From positions 89,412 through 153,411 of the forward strand of contig JBBQKU010000008.1 of NCBI GenBank assembly GCA_038327195.1: DNA of 64,000 bases, read 5' to 3'. The notes beneath the pieces were generated by a model, which did not search any database, was not told where the DNA came from, and saw only the letters and a program-made list of their open reading frames with translations. The stretch comes from UBA4416 sp038327195 (lineage in GTDB: Bacteria; Bacteroidota; Bacteroidia; B-17B0; Aurantibacillaceae). Positions 53,430-63,347 of this stretch are shown here, piece after piece. The position numbers were made by a program, and so were the translations under genes. Each line of letters starts with the position of its first letter. Position 1 is the first letter of the stretch.

Positions 53430-53455
53430 AAAACCTTAGCAATTGCTAAGGTTTT
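53430..53455 (-). terminator. Terminator downstream of Bax inhibitor-1 family gene
   Basis: The perfect palindrome AAAACCTTAGCAA / TTGCTAAGGTTTT has a long A-run on its left, which becomes a T-run on the minus strand. It closes the transcript that ends at 53484 and sits upstream of sucB. Confidence 0.75.
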
Positions 53456-53483
53456 AATAGTTCTGAGTTATATATTCAAAAAA

Positions 53484-54221
53484 TTAGTTTCTTTTTCCGA
53501 AAATATTTAATAAAGACATAAATAAATTAATAAAATCTAAATAAAGGTTTAATGCACCCATAACAGCTAACTTTTTAAATGAATCAGATCCATCATTTTC
53601 GGCTAACATATTTTTTATTTTTTGCATATCATAAGCTGTTAAGCCTGTGAAAATAATAACAGCAATTACACTAATAATATAGCCCATTTGTGCACTATGC
53701 ATGAAATAGTTAATTAAAGATGCAATAAAAATACCAACAACTCCAATCATTAAAATGCTACCCAATTTGGTTAAATCTGTTTTTGTGAAATAACCAACAA
53801 TTGCCATAATACCAAATAAAGCAGAGGTTGATAAAAAGATGTTAATAATAGAACCTACTTGATAAATAATAAAAATATAACTTATGCTTATTCCAAATAA
53901 AGCCGAAAATCCTATAAATAAAGCGGCAATTCCTAAATAGGGTAATCTCTTAAAACCAGCACCCATTCCAATTAATAATAATAAAGGAGCAAAAGTTATT
54001 ATATGACCTAACATAGATTTGTGAATCATTCCGTCTTCTCCTTGAGTTATCATTAAATCAAATAAGCTTGGAATATATGCAAAAGACAAAGATGCTATTG
54101 TAGTAATAACCATGCCTGCAAACATCCATGCAAACACTGAAGCTAAAAGGTTTTTTTGAGTAGTTACACTTTCATATTTAATATTATCGATGTTAGTGTT
54201 TCTAAAATTATTATTTTCCAT
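53484..54221 (-). CDS. Bax inhibitor-1/YccA family membrane protein
   Basis: This 245-residue protein has seven hydrophobic helices and family features: KNLLASVFAWMFAGMVITTIASL at the first helix, and TGLTAYDMQKIKNMLAEND followed by GALNLYLDFINLFMSLLNIFG at the end, with the conserved Asp of the YDxxxxK motif. Bacterial members (YccA, YetJ) include pH-dependent calcium leak channels and modulators of FtsH. ftsH is 7 kb away in this window, too far for operon coupling. It is a single gene between TonB-dependent receptor and terminator. Confidence 0.9.
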   Translation of the reverse strand: MENNNFRNTNIDNIKYESVTTQKNLLASVFAWMFAGMVITTIASLSFAYIPSLFDLMITQGEDGMIHKSMLGHIITFAPLLLLIGMGAGFKRLPYLGIAALFIGFSALFGISISYIFIIYQVGSIINIFLSTSALFGIMAIVGYFTKTDLTKLGSILMIGVVGIFIASLINYFMHSAQMGYIISVIAVIIFTGLTAYDMQKIKNMLAENDGSDSFKKLAVMGALNLYLDFINLFMSLLNIFGKRN

Positions 54222-54283
54222 TTTGTATATTTTTTTGAGTATAAAGGTACAACTAAAAAGAAACTTTGATGTGCAAAAAATAG

Positions 54284-56635
54284 TTAAAGTTTTAGCAATA
54301 ATTGAAACATAAACATTCTTGGAGGTCTTACGTCTCCAGGTCTTAAACTATATTCTTCATTTAAAAAATTATTAATAATAAAGGAAGTTTTTAAAATTTT
54401 AGTCAATTGATAAGAGATTCTAAAATCATGAATCCAATTACCTTGATTGTTTTTTTGTCTGTATTCTTTTAATCCTGGTAAAATGAAAAACGCAGGGTCG
54501 TCAAAATTTAAGGATGACGTATTGTATTCAGCTAAAATACTTTGTTCAAATCGTTTATCAATATTCTTCATAAAGCTATAATAGCGAGTACTAAAACCAA
54601 CTGAAACTTTTTTATAATCAAATTGAATATCACCTTTAAATAAATGTTGGTTGCGGTATTTTAATAAATTGGAATTTGGTAACGACCCTAAAGTGTCTTT
54701 TTTAGGATCATAATTTGGATTAACTGGATTGATGTAAGTATAGCCTGTTAGTGTTGTAACGTTTATTGGCCCAATTTTGCCTGCTCCAGTTATTGAAACG
54801 TCAAAACCTGATATTACAGCATTACCAACGTTTTGAGATTTAAAGCCTGCGTATTTTAAATCATTAATAAAGTTGCCAGTTTTAGGGCCATAAATATCAA
54901 AAATAAATTCAGTCATGTTGGTGTATTTAGTGTAAAAGCCAGCAACATCTAAAAAGCCTTTGAAATTGCTAATTTTAAAACCTTGCTTTATACCTATTTC
55001 TGAGCTCCAGCCTCTTTCGGGTTGTAAGCTTGGATTTGGAAAAATTGATATTGCGCTAACACCAGTGCTAATATATTTTTCAGCTATTGTAGGAAAACGA
55101 TAACCTTGTCCGAAACTTGCTCTTAAAAAAGTGTATTCAAATAAATGGTAATTTAAGCCAGCTCTAACAACCGGTTGAAATGGAAGGTTGTTAATTTTTT
55201 TAGAAACGTAACCTCTTGTGTAGGCTGTATCTACTCGGTTATATTCCCCTCTCAAACCTAACGAAGCAGTTAATTTTTTAATTTTGTAATCGAATTGTGC
55301 ATAACCAGCATAATTTTTCCCTGAATGTCTTCCGTAAATAGCAGCAGCAATGACCTGTTGTTCCATATAAACTGCGCCAGTTGTAATGGTTAAATTGTTT
55401 TTAAATCGCTTTTGATATTGAAATTCATTATAATATAATTCAGCTCTTGATTCTTGATTTTTATCGTTTGTATTATTAGTTAAAAAGTAGCGTGATCGTA
55501 AACTAAACTTGCCACCTCTTTTTGTAAAATAAGTAATAAAAGGATCAATATTAAAACGGTCATTTTTGTAATTTTGAATCGTACGACCTTGAGGAATATA
55601 GGCGGAGTCAGCATTTTGCCAGAGAAAAAACAACCCTCCAGATGTTTTCATCATATTAGTATTAACGCCAATAGATAAGCCTTGTATTTTTTTGAAATTG
55701 TATCTTAGGTTAGTATTAAATCGGGCACGTTTTTCAGTTTCTAAATATCTATAACCATCATCATTATACATATGTCCACCAATGACTAAATCTAAATTTC
55801 CAATTTTTTGCGAATGCCCAAAATTGATTCCGTTTTGCATTTGTGAGGAACCTTTCCACCATTTTAGTTCTGGTCTTTTAGGAGAATCATAACCTGCACC
55901 AAAAATAGACACGGTAGTTACGGGTTTATCTTTAGCATAAGCCGTTCGCATATTAATAACTCCATTTAATGCGGAAGAGCCAAACAATGCAGATGCGGCC
56001 CCTTTAATTACTTCAACTTGTTCTAAATTTTCAATTGGTAAATAATTCCATTTGATATCAGCAGCATCAGCGCTAATCATGGGCATTTCATCAACCAACA
56101 TTAATACTCGTGTTCCTGCGCCATAGCTATATCCGCTTCCACCTCTTATGCTTGTATTTCCATCCGACACAACAACGCCTGGCACTTGATTAATGATTAC
56201 ATCTAAGGTTTGCGCATTTTTATTTTCAATTAATGCTGGCTTTATGACGTCCATACTTACTGTTACATCAGAAAGTTTTTGCTCAAATTTTCCGGCAGAA
56301 ATAACGACTTCATCTAATAATTGATTTCCATCTTCCAGTTTAATATTTAATTCTAAAGTGTCATTAGCTTTAATAACAATCAGTTTACTAAATTTTTTAT
56401 AACCAATTAAATCACATTCAATAATATGATTCCCTTCTAATGCATTTAAATAAAAATGCCCATTAATATCAGTCGCTACCGCAGTAGATTTATCTAATGT
56501 AACAATTGTACTTGGTAAAACTTCATTTGTAGCATTGTCGGTTACTTTTCCTTTTACTATACCTATATTTTGAGAATATACATGCAATGAACAGAAAAAC
56601 AAACTTCCTATAATATATTTAGTTAATGTTATCAT
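54284..56635 (-). CDS. TonB-dependent outer membrane receptor
   Basis: The protein has about 783 residues; the start is set at the ATG at 56635 so that MITLTKYIIGSLFFCSLHVYSQ is the signal peptide. A carboxypeptidase-regulatory-like domain (about 25-110) begins GIVKGKVTDNATNEVLPSTIV. The plug domain (about 115-225) has VIKGAASALFGSSALNGVINM, and a 22-strand barrel follows, ending in FMFQLLLKL. SIRGGSGYSYGAGTRVL is the usual plug motif. The ligand is not evident; neighbours (dprA and a Bax inhibitor family gene) give no clue, and no TonB/SusD gene is adjacent. Absence of a SusD partner favours metal, vitamin or siderophore uptake over glycans. Confidence 0.9.
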   Translation of the reverse strand: MITLTKYIIGSLFFCSLHVYSQNIGIVKGKVTDNATNEVLPSTIVTLDKSTAVATDINGHFYLNALEGNHIIECDLIGYKKFSKLIVIKANDTLELNIKLEDGNQLLDEVVISAGKFEQKLSDVTVSMDVIKPALIENKNAQTLDVIINQVPGVVVSDGNTSIRGGSGYSYGAGTRVLMLVDEMPMISADAADIKWNYLPIENLEQVEVIKGAASALFGSSALNGVINMRTAYAKDKPVTTVSIFGAGYDSPKRPELKWWKGSSQMQNGINFGHSQKIGNLDLVIGGHMYNDDGYRYLETEKRARFNTNLRYNFKKIQGLSIGVNTNMMKTSGGLFFLWQNADSAYIPQGRTIQNYKNDRFNIDPFITYFTKRGGKFSLRSRYFLTNNTNDKNQESRAELYYNEFQYQKRFKNNLTITTGAVYMEQQVIAAAIYGRHSGKNYAGYAQFDYKIKKLTASLGLRGEYNRVDTAYTRGYVSKKINNLPFQPVVRAGLNYHLFEYTFLRASFGQGYRFPTIAEKYISTGVSAISIFPNPSLQPERGWSSEIGIKQGFKISNFKGFLDVAGFYTKYTNMTEFIFDIYGPKTGNFINDLKYAGFKSQNVGNAVISGFDVSITGAGKIGPINVTTLTGYTYINPVNPNYDPKKDTLGSLPNSNLLKYRNQHLFKGDIQFDYKKVSVGFSTRYYSFMKNIDKRFEQSILAEYNTSSLNFDDPAFFILPGLKEYRQKNNQGNWIHDFRISYQLTKILKTSFIINNFLNEEYSLRPGDVRPPRMFMFQLLLKL

Positions 56636-56683
56636 AATCTTATATTTTTGCGAATACAATATACTAAATAAATTAAATACGAA

Positions 56684-57793
56684 ATGCTCCCCACAGAATT
56701 ACATTATCAAATAGCACTTACCTTAATTGATGGCGTAGGAGATGTTTTAGCTAAAAATTTAATTGCATATTGTGGAAGTGCTCAACAAGTTTTTGAATCT
56801 AAAAAAGGCCCTCTCGAAAAAATACCAGGAATTGGAACTGTTGTTGCAAATAAAATTATTGCGAGTAAATTTGTTTTAACTCGTGCTGAGCAAGAAATGG
56901 AGTTTATTGAAAAAAATAATATTTCCGCATTGTTTTTTACAAATGAAAAATACCCCCAACGATTAAAAAATTGCACAGATAGCCCAATTTTACTTTACTA
57001 TAAAGGAAACGCAGATTTAAATACGCAAAAAATCGTTTCGGTTGTAGGAACTCGAACGCCTTCTGCTTATGGTAATTTAATTACAGAAAAATTAATTCAA
57101 GATTTAAAAGACACAGGAATATTAATAGTGAGTGGTTTGGCATATGGAATTGATGTGTTGGCTCATAAAGAAGCGTTAAGTCATAAGCTTGATACGGTTG
57201 GTGTTTTAGCACATGGTTTAGATAGAATTTATCCAGCAGGCCATACAAACTATGCTAAAAAAATGATTGAACAAGGAGGCTTATTGACTGAATTTATGAG
57301 TCAAACGAATCCAGATCGCGAAAATTTCCCAAAACGAAATCGCATTGTTGCAGGCATGTGTGATGCTTTAATTGTTGTGGAATCAAAAAGACAAGGCGGA
57401 AGTTTAATTACCGCCACTATTGCTAATGCATACAATAAGGATGTGTTTGCATTTCCAGGTAGAGCTAATGAAGTATTAAGTGAAGGATGTAATGGATTGA
57501 TAAAATCGAACAGAGCTAATTTAATAGAAAGTGCAGAAGATTTATTTTACATCATGAATTGGAATGAAGAAACGAAAACAAAAAAATCGAAACAAATTCC
57601 ACTCTTAATTAATTTAAATGATGAAGAACAAGTTATAGTTGATTGTTTTAAAGATAAAATTCAATTGCATATTGATGAAATATGTTCAGCATCTCATTTG
57701 CCAATCAGTAAAACATCTTCACATTTACTGACTTTGGAATTTTCTAATGTGGTAAAGTCAATGCCCGGAAAAATGTACCAATTAAATAGCTAA
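56684..57793 (+). CDS. dprA: DNA-processing protein DprA
   Basis: This 369-residue protein has an N-terminal helix-hairpin-helix-like region (about 1-75, with AKNLIAYCG and IPGIGTVVANKI). The Rossmann DprA core (about 80-285) has VVGTRTPSAYGN, VSGLAYGIDVLAH, NFPKRNRIVAGM and KRQGGSLITATIA. A C-terminal winged-helix-like domain (about 305-369) ends with LPISKTSSHLLTLEF. DprA loads RecA onto incoming single-stranded DNA during natural transformation. The start ATG at 56684 lies 48 bases from the divergent receptor gene. Its stop overlaps that of the queuosine-precursor transporter by 12 bases. Confidence 0.92.
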   Translation: MLPTELHYQIALTLIDGVGDVLAKNLIAYCGSAQQVFESKKGPLEKIPGIGTVVANKIIASKFVLTRAEQEMEFIEKNNISALFFTNEKYPQRLKNCTDSPILLYYKGNADLNTQKIVSVVGTRTPSAYGNLITEKLIQDLKDTGILIVSGLAYGIDVLAHKEALSHKLDTVGVLAHGLDRIYPAGHTNYAKKMIEQGGLLTEFMSQTNPDRENFPKRNRIVAGMCDALIVVESKRQGGSLITATIANAYNKDVFAFPGRANEVLSEGCNGLIKSNRANLIESAEDLFYIMNWNEETKTKKSKQIPLLINLNDEEQVIVDCFKDKIQLHIDEICSASHLPISKTSSHLLTLEFSNVVKSMPGKMYQLNS

Positions 57794-58444
57794 AGATTCT
57801 TTTTTCAAAAATTTATTTATTAAATAATGGCCTATGTAAATAATAGGAATGAGTGTTATTGCAATTATTAATTTAAATAAGTATCCCCAACTTGCATTTG
57901 TAAAAAATTCATCTAATGTCCATTTAGCAGGTATTACAAATGCTATATATTGAACAATAAATGTATCAACTAATTGACTAATTAATGTGCTACCAGTTGC
58001 TCTTAACCAAATAAATTTATTGCCAGTAATTTTTTTTAAAGATATAAAAACATAAACATCAACTAATTGAGAAACAAAAAAAGCAACTATACTCCCAACG
58101 ATAATCCATTGAGATTGCCCAAACACAGTTTTAAAAACTTCATTATTTACTGGCGAAAAAGGAGTAGCAGGTATTTTAATCGCTATAGCTAAAATAATAA
58201 AAGCAAAACTTATTAAGCCAATTGTGATGAAGGTTAATTTTTTAACACCATCTTTTCCAAAGTGCTCATTTATCAAGTCGGTAAGTATAAATACCATTGG
58301 CCATAAAATGATGCCAATACTTTGCGTAAATAATCCAAAAAACTGAATTAATTTCCCCCCAATTAATTCAGCTATAAGGGCATTGGTAATAAAAAAACCT
58401 GCTAAAACTAAAAATACAATGTCTTTTCTGTTTTTTAAATCCAT
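57782..58444 (-). CDS. Queuosine precursor transporter (YhhQ/DUF165 family)
   Basis: This 220-residue protein has six helices and the family hallmarks IGGKLIQFFG, WPMVFILTDLINEHFGKDGVKK and RATGSTLISQLVDTFIVQYIAF. Members import preQ0/preQ1 for queuosine tRNA modification. The family fold has a conserved loop with Asp-Leu-x-Asn-Glu, here TDLINEHFG. The gene is convergent with dprA and starts 80 bases before the large sensor phosphatase gene on the other strand. No other queuosine genes are adjacent. Confidence 0.85.
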   Translation of the reverse strand: MDLKNRKDIVFLVLAGFFITNALIAELIGGKLIQFFGLFTQSIGIILWPMVFILTDLINEHFGKDGVKKLTFITIGLISFAFIILAIAIKIPATPFSPVNNEVFKTVFGQSQWIIVGSIVAFFVSQLVDVYVFISLKKITGNKFIWLRATGSTLISQLVDTFIVQYIAFVIPAKWTLDEFFTNASWGYLFKLIIAITLIPIIYIGHYLINKFLKKESLAI

Positions 58445-58523
58445 GAGTTTGTTTTTAAGGTTATTAAAAATAACGATAGTTTTTGTTTTTTGTTTAAATT
58501 TATGTCGTATAAATACAAATTCA

Positions 58524-61500
58524 ATGTTATCAATCTTTTGTAAAAGAAAAAGTTTCCTATTAATATTTTTATTAATAGGCTATTTTTCATTTTCACAAAA
58601 TGTAAAATTTAAACGCATTAGTATAGATGAAGGTTTATCACAAGCATCTGTTAATACAATATTTCAAGATTCGGATGGGTTTATTTGGATAGGAACACAA
58701 GATGGTTTAAATAGATATGATGGATATCATATTAAAGTATTTAAAACTGACCAAGTTGATAAAACATCACTGCCCTCAAATGAAATAAATTGTTTATTTG
58801 AAGATAAAGCTGGCATGATTTATATTGGAACAAATGACGAAGGATTATCTGTTTACAATAAGTATACTCAGGTATTCACAAATTATAAATCAGGGCAAGG
58901 TTTAAAAAAAATCTCTAGTAATTCGATTGGAAGCATTTTAGATTTGAATGATAATGAATTATTAATTGCAACTGAAAATGGGTTAAATGTTTTTAATAAA
59001 ATAACCAAAGATTTTCAAAAAGTTAATTCTTCTGGAACAAAATTGGCTGATGATTTAAAACAGATATATCGCGATAAAAATAATGATATTTGGGTTGCAT
59101 CATTTAAAAATGGGCTTTTTCAGTTTGATAGCAAAAAGAAAACGCTACATAATTTCCCATTAATAATTAATGAAAATATAAAGCAATTATCACCAGAAAA
59201 AAATGATATGCGTTGTATCATTGAGGTTAATGGAAATTTATGGTGTGGTACAGACGCTGGTGTTTTGGTTTTTGATTTGAATACTAAAAAGTTTGTTCGA
59301 GAAATTAATTTTGGTAGTGAATCTCGATATATTAACAGAGTTGTTTCCATTGTTAATGATCAAAATCCTAATTTTTTATGGATTGGAACTTGGGATGGCT
59401 TGCTCAAGTTTAATGTTTTAACTAATAGTTTTTCGTCTTTGAAAAATAATGAATTGGATCAAAATTCACTTTCAAATAACAAAATCTCTTGCTTATTTTT
59501 AGATAAGCAAAAAAATATTTGGATAGGTACATATGAAAATGGAGTAAATATATATTTTCCTTCCTCCATTAAATTCCCATTAATGAATCGAAATAGCGGA
59601 CTTTTAAATGATTATGTTTATTCTGTTTTACAAACAACCAATAATACCATATGGATTGGTACTGAAGACGGCTTATATACTTTTAATCCAAAGGATTCCA
59701 AGTATATAGATTATAGTTCAATATTAAAAAAACATAATGCAAAAACTGTTTTGTCTCTGTTTGAAGATATAGAAGGAAATATTTGGATTGGCACATATGG
59801 TCAAGGAGTAATCATTTATAATCCTGAAACAAAAAGTACACGAAGAATATTGGGAGATTCTAGTGGTAATGGAACTATCACTAAAATTATTCAAGATACA
59901 CATGGAGTAATTTGGGTTGCAACGTATGCTAGCGGTTTATTCGCTATTAATCCAAATAGCCTTTCAATCAAGAATTTTACTACAAAAAATGGATTACCTT
60001 CTGATAAAATATATTGTCTTTTCGAAAATAAAGCTGATAATACATTATGGATTGGAACAGATGGAGGCGGGTTCTGTATTTTGAAATTTTTATACGACGT
60101 TAATAGGCCATTAGTAACAATTTTTAACCACAATATAAATAAAAATTCAATAAGCTCTAATGTTATTAATAATATATATAAGGATAAATCGGGTATTTTT
60201 TGGATTGCAACAGGAAACGGACTTAGTCGTTTCGATTATAAAACAAAAAAATTTATAAATTTTTTTGAAAAAGATGGCTTAACAAATAGTTATATTTATG
60301 ATGTATTGCCTGACACAAAAGGAAATTTTTGGTTGCCAACAAATTCAGGATTAACAAAGTTTAATCCGAATCAGAAAAATGAAAACGGAAATGCTTTTAA
60401 AAATTATAATACAAATGACGGAATTCAAGCTCGAGAATTTAATCAAGGTGCTTCTTTTTTATGTAAGGATGGTAAAATATTAGTAGGCGGAGTAGCTGGT
60501 TTAAATTATTTTAATCCTAGTAATATTAAAGAAAATAACATCACTCCGAAATCTTTTATTTATAATTTTACTAGACAAGGTAAAGAAGTTATTCTGGACT
60601 CTAATATTATTAATAAAAATTACATTGAACTTTCTCATAAAGAAAATTATTTCACCTTAGAATTTGTTGCGTTGGATTATATTTCTCCGGAAAAGAATAA
60701 GTTCATGTTTAAGCTCGAAGGTTATGATGAAAGCTGGTCAACTCCAAATAATGTTAGGTATGCTTCATATACCGAGTTACCTGGAGGTACTTATACCTTT
60801 AAGCTAATGGCCACTAATAGTGATGGGGTTTGGAGCGATATTCCGCATATATTTATAATTAAAGTTATTCCGCCTTGGTGGCGAACCACTTGGTTTTATC
60901 TAATTGTTGGAGTTTTTTCAATAGGTTCTGTATTTGCATTTATTAGCTATAGGACTAATGCTGTAAAAAAAGAAAACAAAATTCTAGAAAACAAAGTAAA
61001 TGAGCGAACCCATGAGTTGGCTGAAAAAAATAGAGATATTACAAGTAGTATTGAATATGCGAAAAGGATTCAAGAGGCAATTTTGCCATCTCAAGATTTA
61101 ATTTTTTCAAAACTTAAAAATGCATTTATTTTATATAAGCCAAAAGATATCGTAAGTGGTGATTTTTATTGGTTTGGAGAAAAAGACAAGTTCAAAATTA
61201 TAGCAACTGTAGATTGCACAGGACATGGTGTGCCTGGAGCTTTCATGAGCATGATTGGACATAATTTGTTAAATCAAATTATAGCCGAAAGCGATACGTT
61301 TGACCCAGGCTTAATTTTACAAGAATTACATAAAGGTATTCAATCTGCATTAAAACAAGGTCAAAATCAAATTAATACAAATGATGGAATGGATGTCTCT
61401 ATGATCGCAATAAATACCGAATCTGGGGATTGTTTTTGGTCTGGAGCTTATAGAAGTTTGGTCATTATTAACATAAATAATGAACTGGAAAAAATTGAAG

Positions 61501-61796
61501 GTAATAAATATCCAGTTGGCGGGGCTCAACTTGATTCTGAACGCATATTTACCACCCATGTTCGCACTTTGAAAGAAAACGATACAGTTTATATGTTTAC
61601 AGATGGATATGCTGATCAATTTGGAGGAGAAAAAGGGAAGAAGTTTATGGTTAAGCGCTTTCATGATGTTTTATTAAGCATAAATAAATTAAATATCTCA
61701 GATCAAAGAAATGAATTGGAATTTCAGTTCAATAATTGGAAAGGAAATTACGAACAAGTAGACGATGTTTTGGTTATTGGGCTAAAAATTGGCTAA
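58524..61796 (+). CDS. Propeller sensor / Y_Y_Y / PP2C (SpoIIE-type) phosphatase, SiaA-like
   Basis: The protein has about 1090 residues; the start at the ATG at 58524 gives signal peptide MLSIFCKRKSFLLIFLLIGY... ending FSFS. Repeated two-component-regulator propeller blades follow (about 25-690, many with the form DxxGxIWIGT; for example EDIEGNIWIGTYGQG). A Y_Y_Y domain (about 699-772) precedes one membrane helix (about 790-810), a coiled coil (about 812-845) and a PP2C/SpoIIE phosphatase domain (about 850-1088). Its metal-binding motifs are SGDFYW (near 877), VDCTGHGVPGAFMS, FTDGYADQ (near 1027) and VDDVLVIG. The sensor layout resembles hybrid two-component systems, but the output is a Ser/Thr phosphatase. 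It heads the sia-like locus with SiaB and SiaC genes 1 kb downstream. Confidence 0.9.
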   Translation: MLSIFCKRKSFLLIFLLIGYFSFSQNVKFKRISIDEGLSQASVNTIFQDSDGFIWIGTQDGLNRYDGYHIKVFKTDQVDKTSLPSNEINCLFEDKAGMIYIGTNDEGLSVYNKYTQVFTNYKSGQGLKKISSNSIGSILDLNDNELLIATENGLNVFNKITKDFQKVNSSGTKLADDLKQIYRDKNNDIWVASFKNGLFQFDSKKKTLHNFPLIINENIKQLSPEKNDMRCIIEVNGNLWCGTDAGVLVFDLNTKKFVREINFGSESRYINRVVSIVNDQNPNFLWIGTWDGLLKFNVLTNSFSSLKNNELDQNSLSNNKISCLFLDKQKNIWIGTYENGVNIYFPSSIKFPLMNRNSGLLNDYVYSVLQTTNNTIWIGTEDGLYTFNPKDSKYIDYSSILKKHNAKTVLSLFEDIEGNIWIGTYGQGVIIYNPETKSTRRILGDSSGNGTITKIIQDTHGVIWVATYASGLFAINPNSLSIKNFTTKNGLPSDKIYCLFENKADNTLWIGTDGGGFCILKFLYDVNRPLVTIFNHNINKNSISSNVINNIYKDKSGIFWIATGNGLSRFDYKTKKFINFFEKDGLTNSYIYDVLPDTKGNFWLPTNSGLTKFNPNQKNENGNAFKNYNTNDGIQAREFNQGASFLCKDGKILVGGVAGLNYFNPSNIKENNITPKSFIYNFTRQGKEVILDSNIINKNYIELSHKENYFTLEFVALDYISPEKNKFMFKLEGYDESWSTPNNVRYASYTELPGGTYTFKLMATNSDGVWSDIPHIFIIKVIPPWWRTTWFYLIVGVFSIGSVFAFISYRTNAVKKENKILENKVNERTHELAEKNRDITSSIEYAKRIQEAILPSQDLIFSKLKNAFILYKPKDIVSGDFYWFGEKDKFKIIATVDCTGHGVPGAFMSMIGHNLLNQIIAESDTFDPGLILQELHKGIQSALKQGQNQINTNDGMDVSMIAINTESGDCFWSGAYRSLVIININNELEKIEGNKYPVGGAQLDSERIFTTHVRTLKENDTVYMFTDGYADQFGGEKGKKFMVKRFHDVLLSINKLNISDQRNELEFQFNNWKGNYEQVDDVLVIGLKIG

Positions 61797-61840
61797 AAAT
61801 GAATTTATTTGAATTATTTCGCTATTTATATTTTATTTTA

Positions 61841-61848
61841 TATATTTG
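61841..61848 (+). promoter_or_regulatory. Candidate -7 element before the lipoprotein-siaB-siaC genes
   Basis: TATATTTG matches TAnnTTTG and is followed 55 bases later by the lipoprotein ATG. The upstream partner is poor (TTTC at about 20 bases), so a separate promoter for the three downstream genes is possible but weakly supported. Confidence 0.35.
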
Positions 61849-61903
61849 ATAAGTGATTTGGTATTATAATTGCCATGCCATATTAATAATAAAACATTTT
61901 TTA

Positions 61904-62761
61904 ATGAAAAAAATTATCTCTTTATCGTTTATACTTGGCATCTCGTCGATTATAACATTAAATTCTTGTAAGAAAAAAACAGAAGTTGATAATGAGACGC
62001 AATCGGTTGTAGATAACGCGTTATGTGAACAGCAATTTATGGCAATTCAACCAGTGGTTAATGATAAAGGTATAAAAGAAAATGGATTAAAAAGAACTAC
62101 AGCAACTTGCGAAACTTGGACTATATTAGGCGCAATTGGCGGAACAGTTATACCAAACGTTTCTTTGGATACTATAATAAATGCTTCCGGATTCTTTCAA
62201 AATGGCCCTGTAACATTTCAAATAGATTATGGAACAATTGGTTGTATTGGTTCTGATGGCGTATATCGCAAGGGGAAAATAAATATTACTACCGCAAAAA
62301 AGTGGAAGCAATATGGTAACACAATTACTGTAGATTTAGTAGGTTATAAGGCTAATACTGTAAGTTATAGTGGACAGGTGAAAATAACAAGAGTAGATTC
62401 ACTTACATTAACAACTGAAGTGATCAATGGGTATTGTACGAGCGGAACTTGGAATATTGAATATGCTGCAACTAAAACTATGAAACAAATTGCAGGATTT
62501 TCAACAAAAGGTGATGCCTCAGATGATGTTTATTCTATTACAGGAATTTCTTCTGGTAAAAACAGAGAAGGCAGAACATTTACTACTACAATTACAAATC
62601 CTTTAATTAAAAAAACAAATTGTAAATGGTTGTCGTCAGGAACATTAGAGCTAACGCCAAATGGATTTGCAGCTCGTACAGTAGATTTTGGAAGTGGAAC
62701 TTGTGATGACGACGCAACATTCACTGTAAACGGACAAACTATCTCATTTAAGTTACAATAA
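61904..62761 (+). CDS. Lipoprotein of unknown function inside the sia-like locus
   Basis: The protein has about 285 residues, with a lipoprotein signal (MKKIISLSFILGISSIITLNSCKKKTEV, lipobox LNSC). I chose the ATG at 61904 because the upstream codons add a non-signal segment. The body is beta-rich, with no family I can name. A cysteine pair (ATCETWTILG, IGCIGSDG) and later TNCKWLSSGTLEL and SGTCDDDATFTVNG are visible, and alternating strands suggest a calycin-like or beta-sandwich fold. It is 108 bases downstream of the phosphatase gene and 19 bases upstream of siaB. The position suggests that it may act with the periplasmic propeller, but no sequence evidence shows this. Confidence 0.65.
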   Translation: MKKIISLSFILGISSIITLNSCKKKTEVDNETQSVVDNALCEQQFMAIQPVVNDKGIKENGLKRTTATCETWTILGAIGGTVIPNVSLDTIINASGFFQNGPVTFQIDYGTIGCIGSDGVYRKGKINITTAKKWKQYGNTITVDLVGYKANTVSYSGQVKITRVDSLTLTTEVINGYCTSGTWNIEYAATKTMKQIAGFSTKGDASDDVYSITGISSGKNREGRTFTTTITNPLIKKTNCKWLSSGTLELTPNGFAARTVDFGSGTCDDDATFTVNGQTISFKLQ

Positions 62762-62780
62762 CTCACGAAGCATTAAATAA

Positions 62781-63335
62781 ATGATTGATGCATATAATAT
62801 ATATGATAAAATGGAGAAGAATAATATTCTTCTTTCCTTTAAGGGTGATATAACTTCTGAGTTATTGACTTCTATTCTTCAAATAATGGAGAATAAGATG
62901 GACAACATGAATGAGGAGCCTAAAACTAAAAAGAAAGTTTATAATGTCTTAGTTGAATGTTTGCAAAATTTGTATCATCATATGGATGATGCCACTAATG
63001 AATACGGGGATAAAAATAGAGGAGCAATCTTTATGATAGCTAAGACAGAAGGTTCATACAATATCATAACAGGAAATTATATACTAAAAGAAAACATCTT
63101 TGGACTTCAATCTAGATTAGATGAGGTTAACTCACTTTCTAAAGAGCAATTAAAAGACTATTATAAATCTGTTTTAAACAATGGAGAAATGTCTTTAAAA
63201 GGTGGGGGCGGCTTAGGAATGATAGATATTGCACGTAAAACAGGTGAAAAATTAGAGTATAATTTTTTGGAAATTGACAATAAAGTTTCTTTCTTTACAC
63301 TAATTATAAAAGTAACACAACCACAATTAATATAA
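62781..63335 (+). CDS. siaB: SiaB-family Ser/Thr protein kinase (GHKL-like)
   Basis: This 184-residue protein of the SiaB/DUF6272 family has an N-terminal beta segment (NNILLSFKGDIT) and an N-box-like helix VLVECLQNLYHH (Glu59, Asn63) that would bind Mg-ATP. The glycine-rich loop GGGGLGMIDIARKTG (141-155) is the G1/G2-type box, and strands follow (NKVSFFTLIIKV). This matches the GHKL-like kinase fold of SiaB, which phosphorylates SiaC in Pseudomonas aeruginosa. The ATG at 62781 gives the usual family start; a shorter start at 62811 would remove ten residues. siaC begins 12 bases after its stop. Confidence 0.88.
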   Translation: MIDAYNIYDKMEKNNILLSFKGDITSELLTSILQIMENKMDNMNEEPKTKKKVYNVLVECLQNLYHHMDDATNEYGDKNRGAIFMIAKTEGSYNIITGNYILKENIFGLQSRLDEVNSLSKEQLKDYYKSVLNNGEMSLKGGGGLGMIDIARKTGEKLEYNFLEIDNKVSFFTLIIKVTQPQLI

Positions 63336-63347
63336 AATAAGTACACT

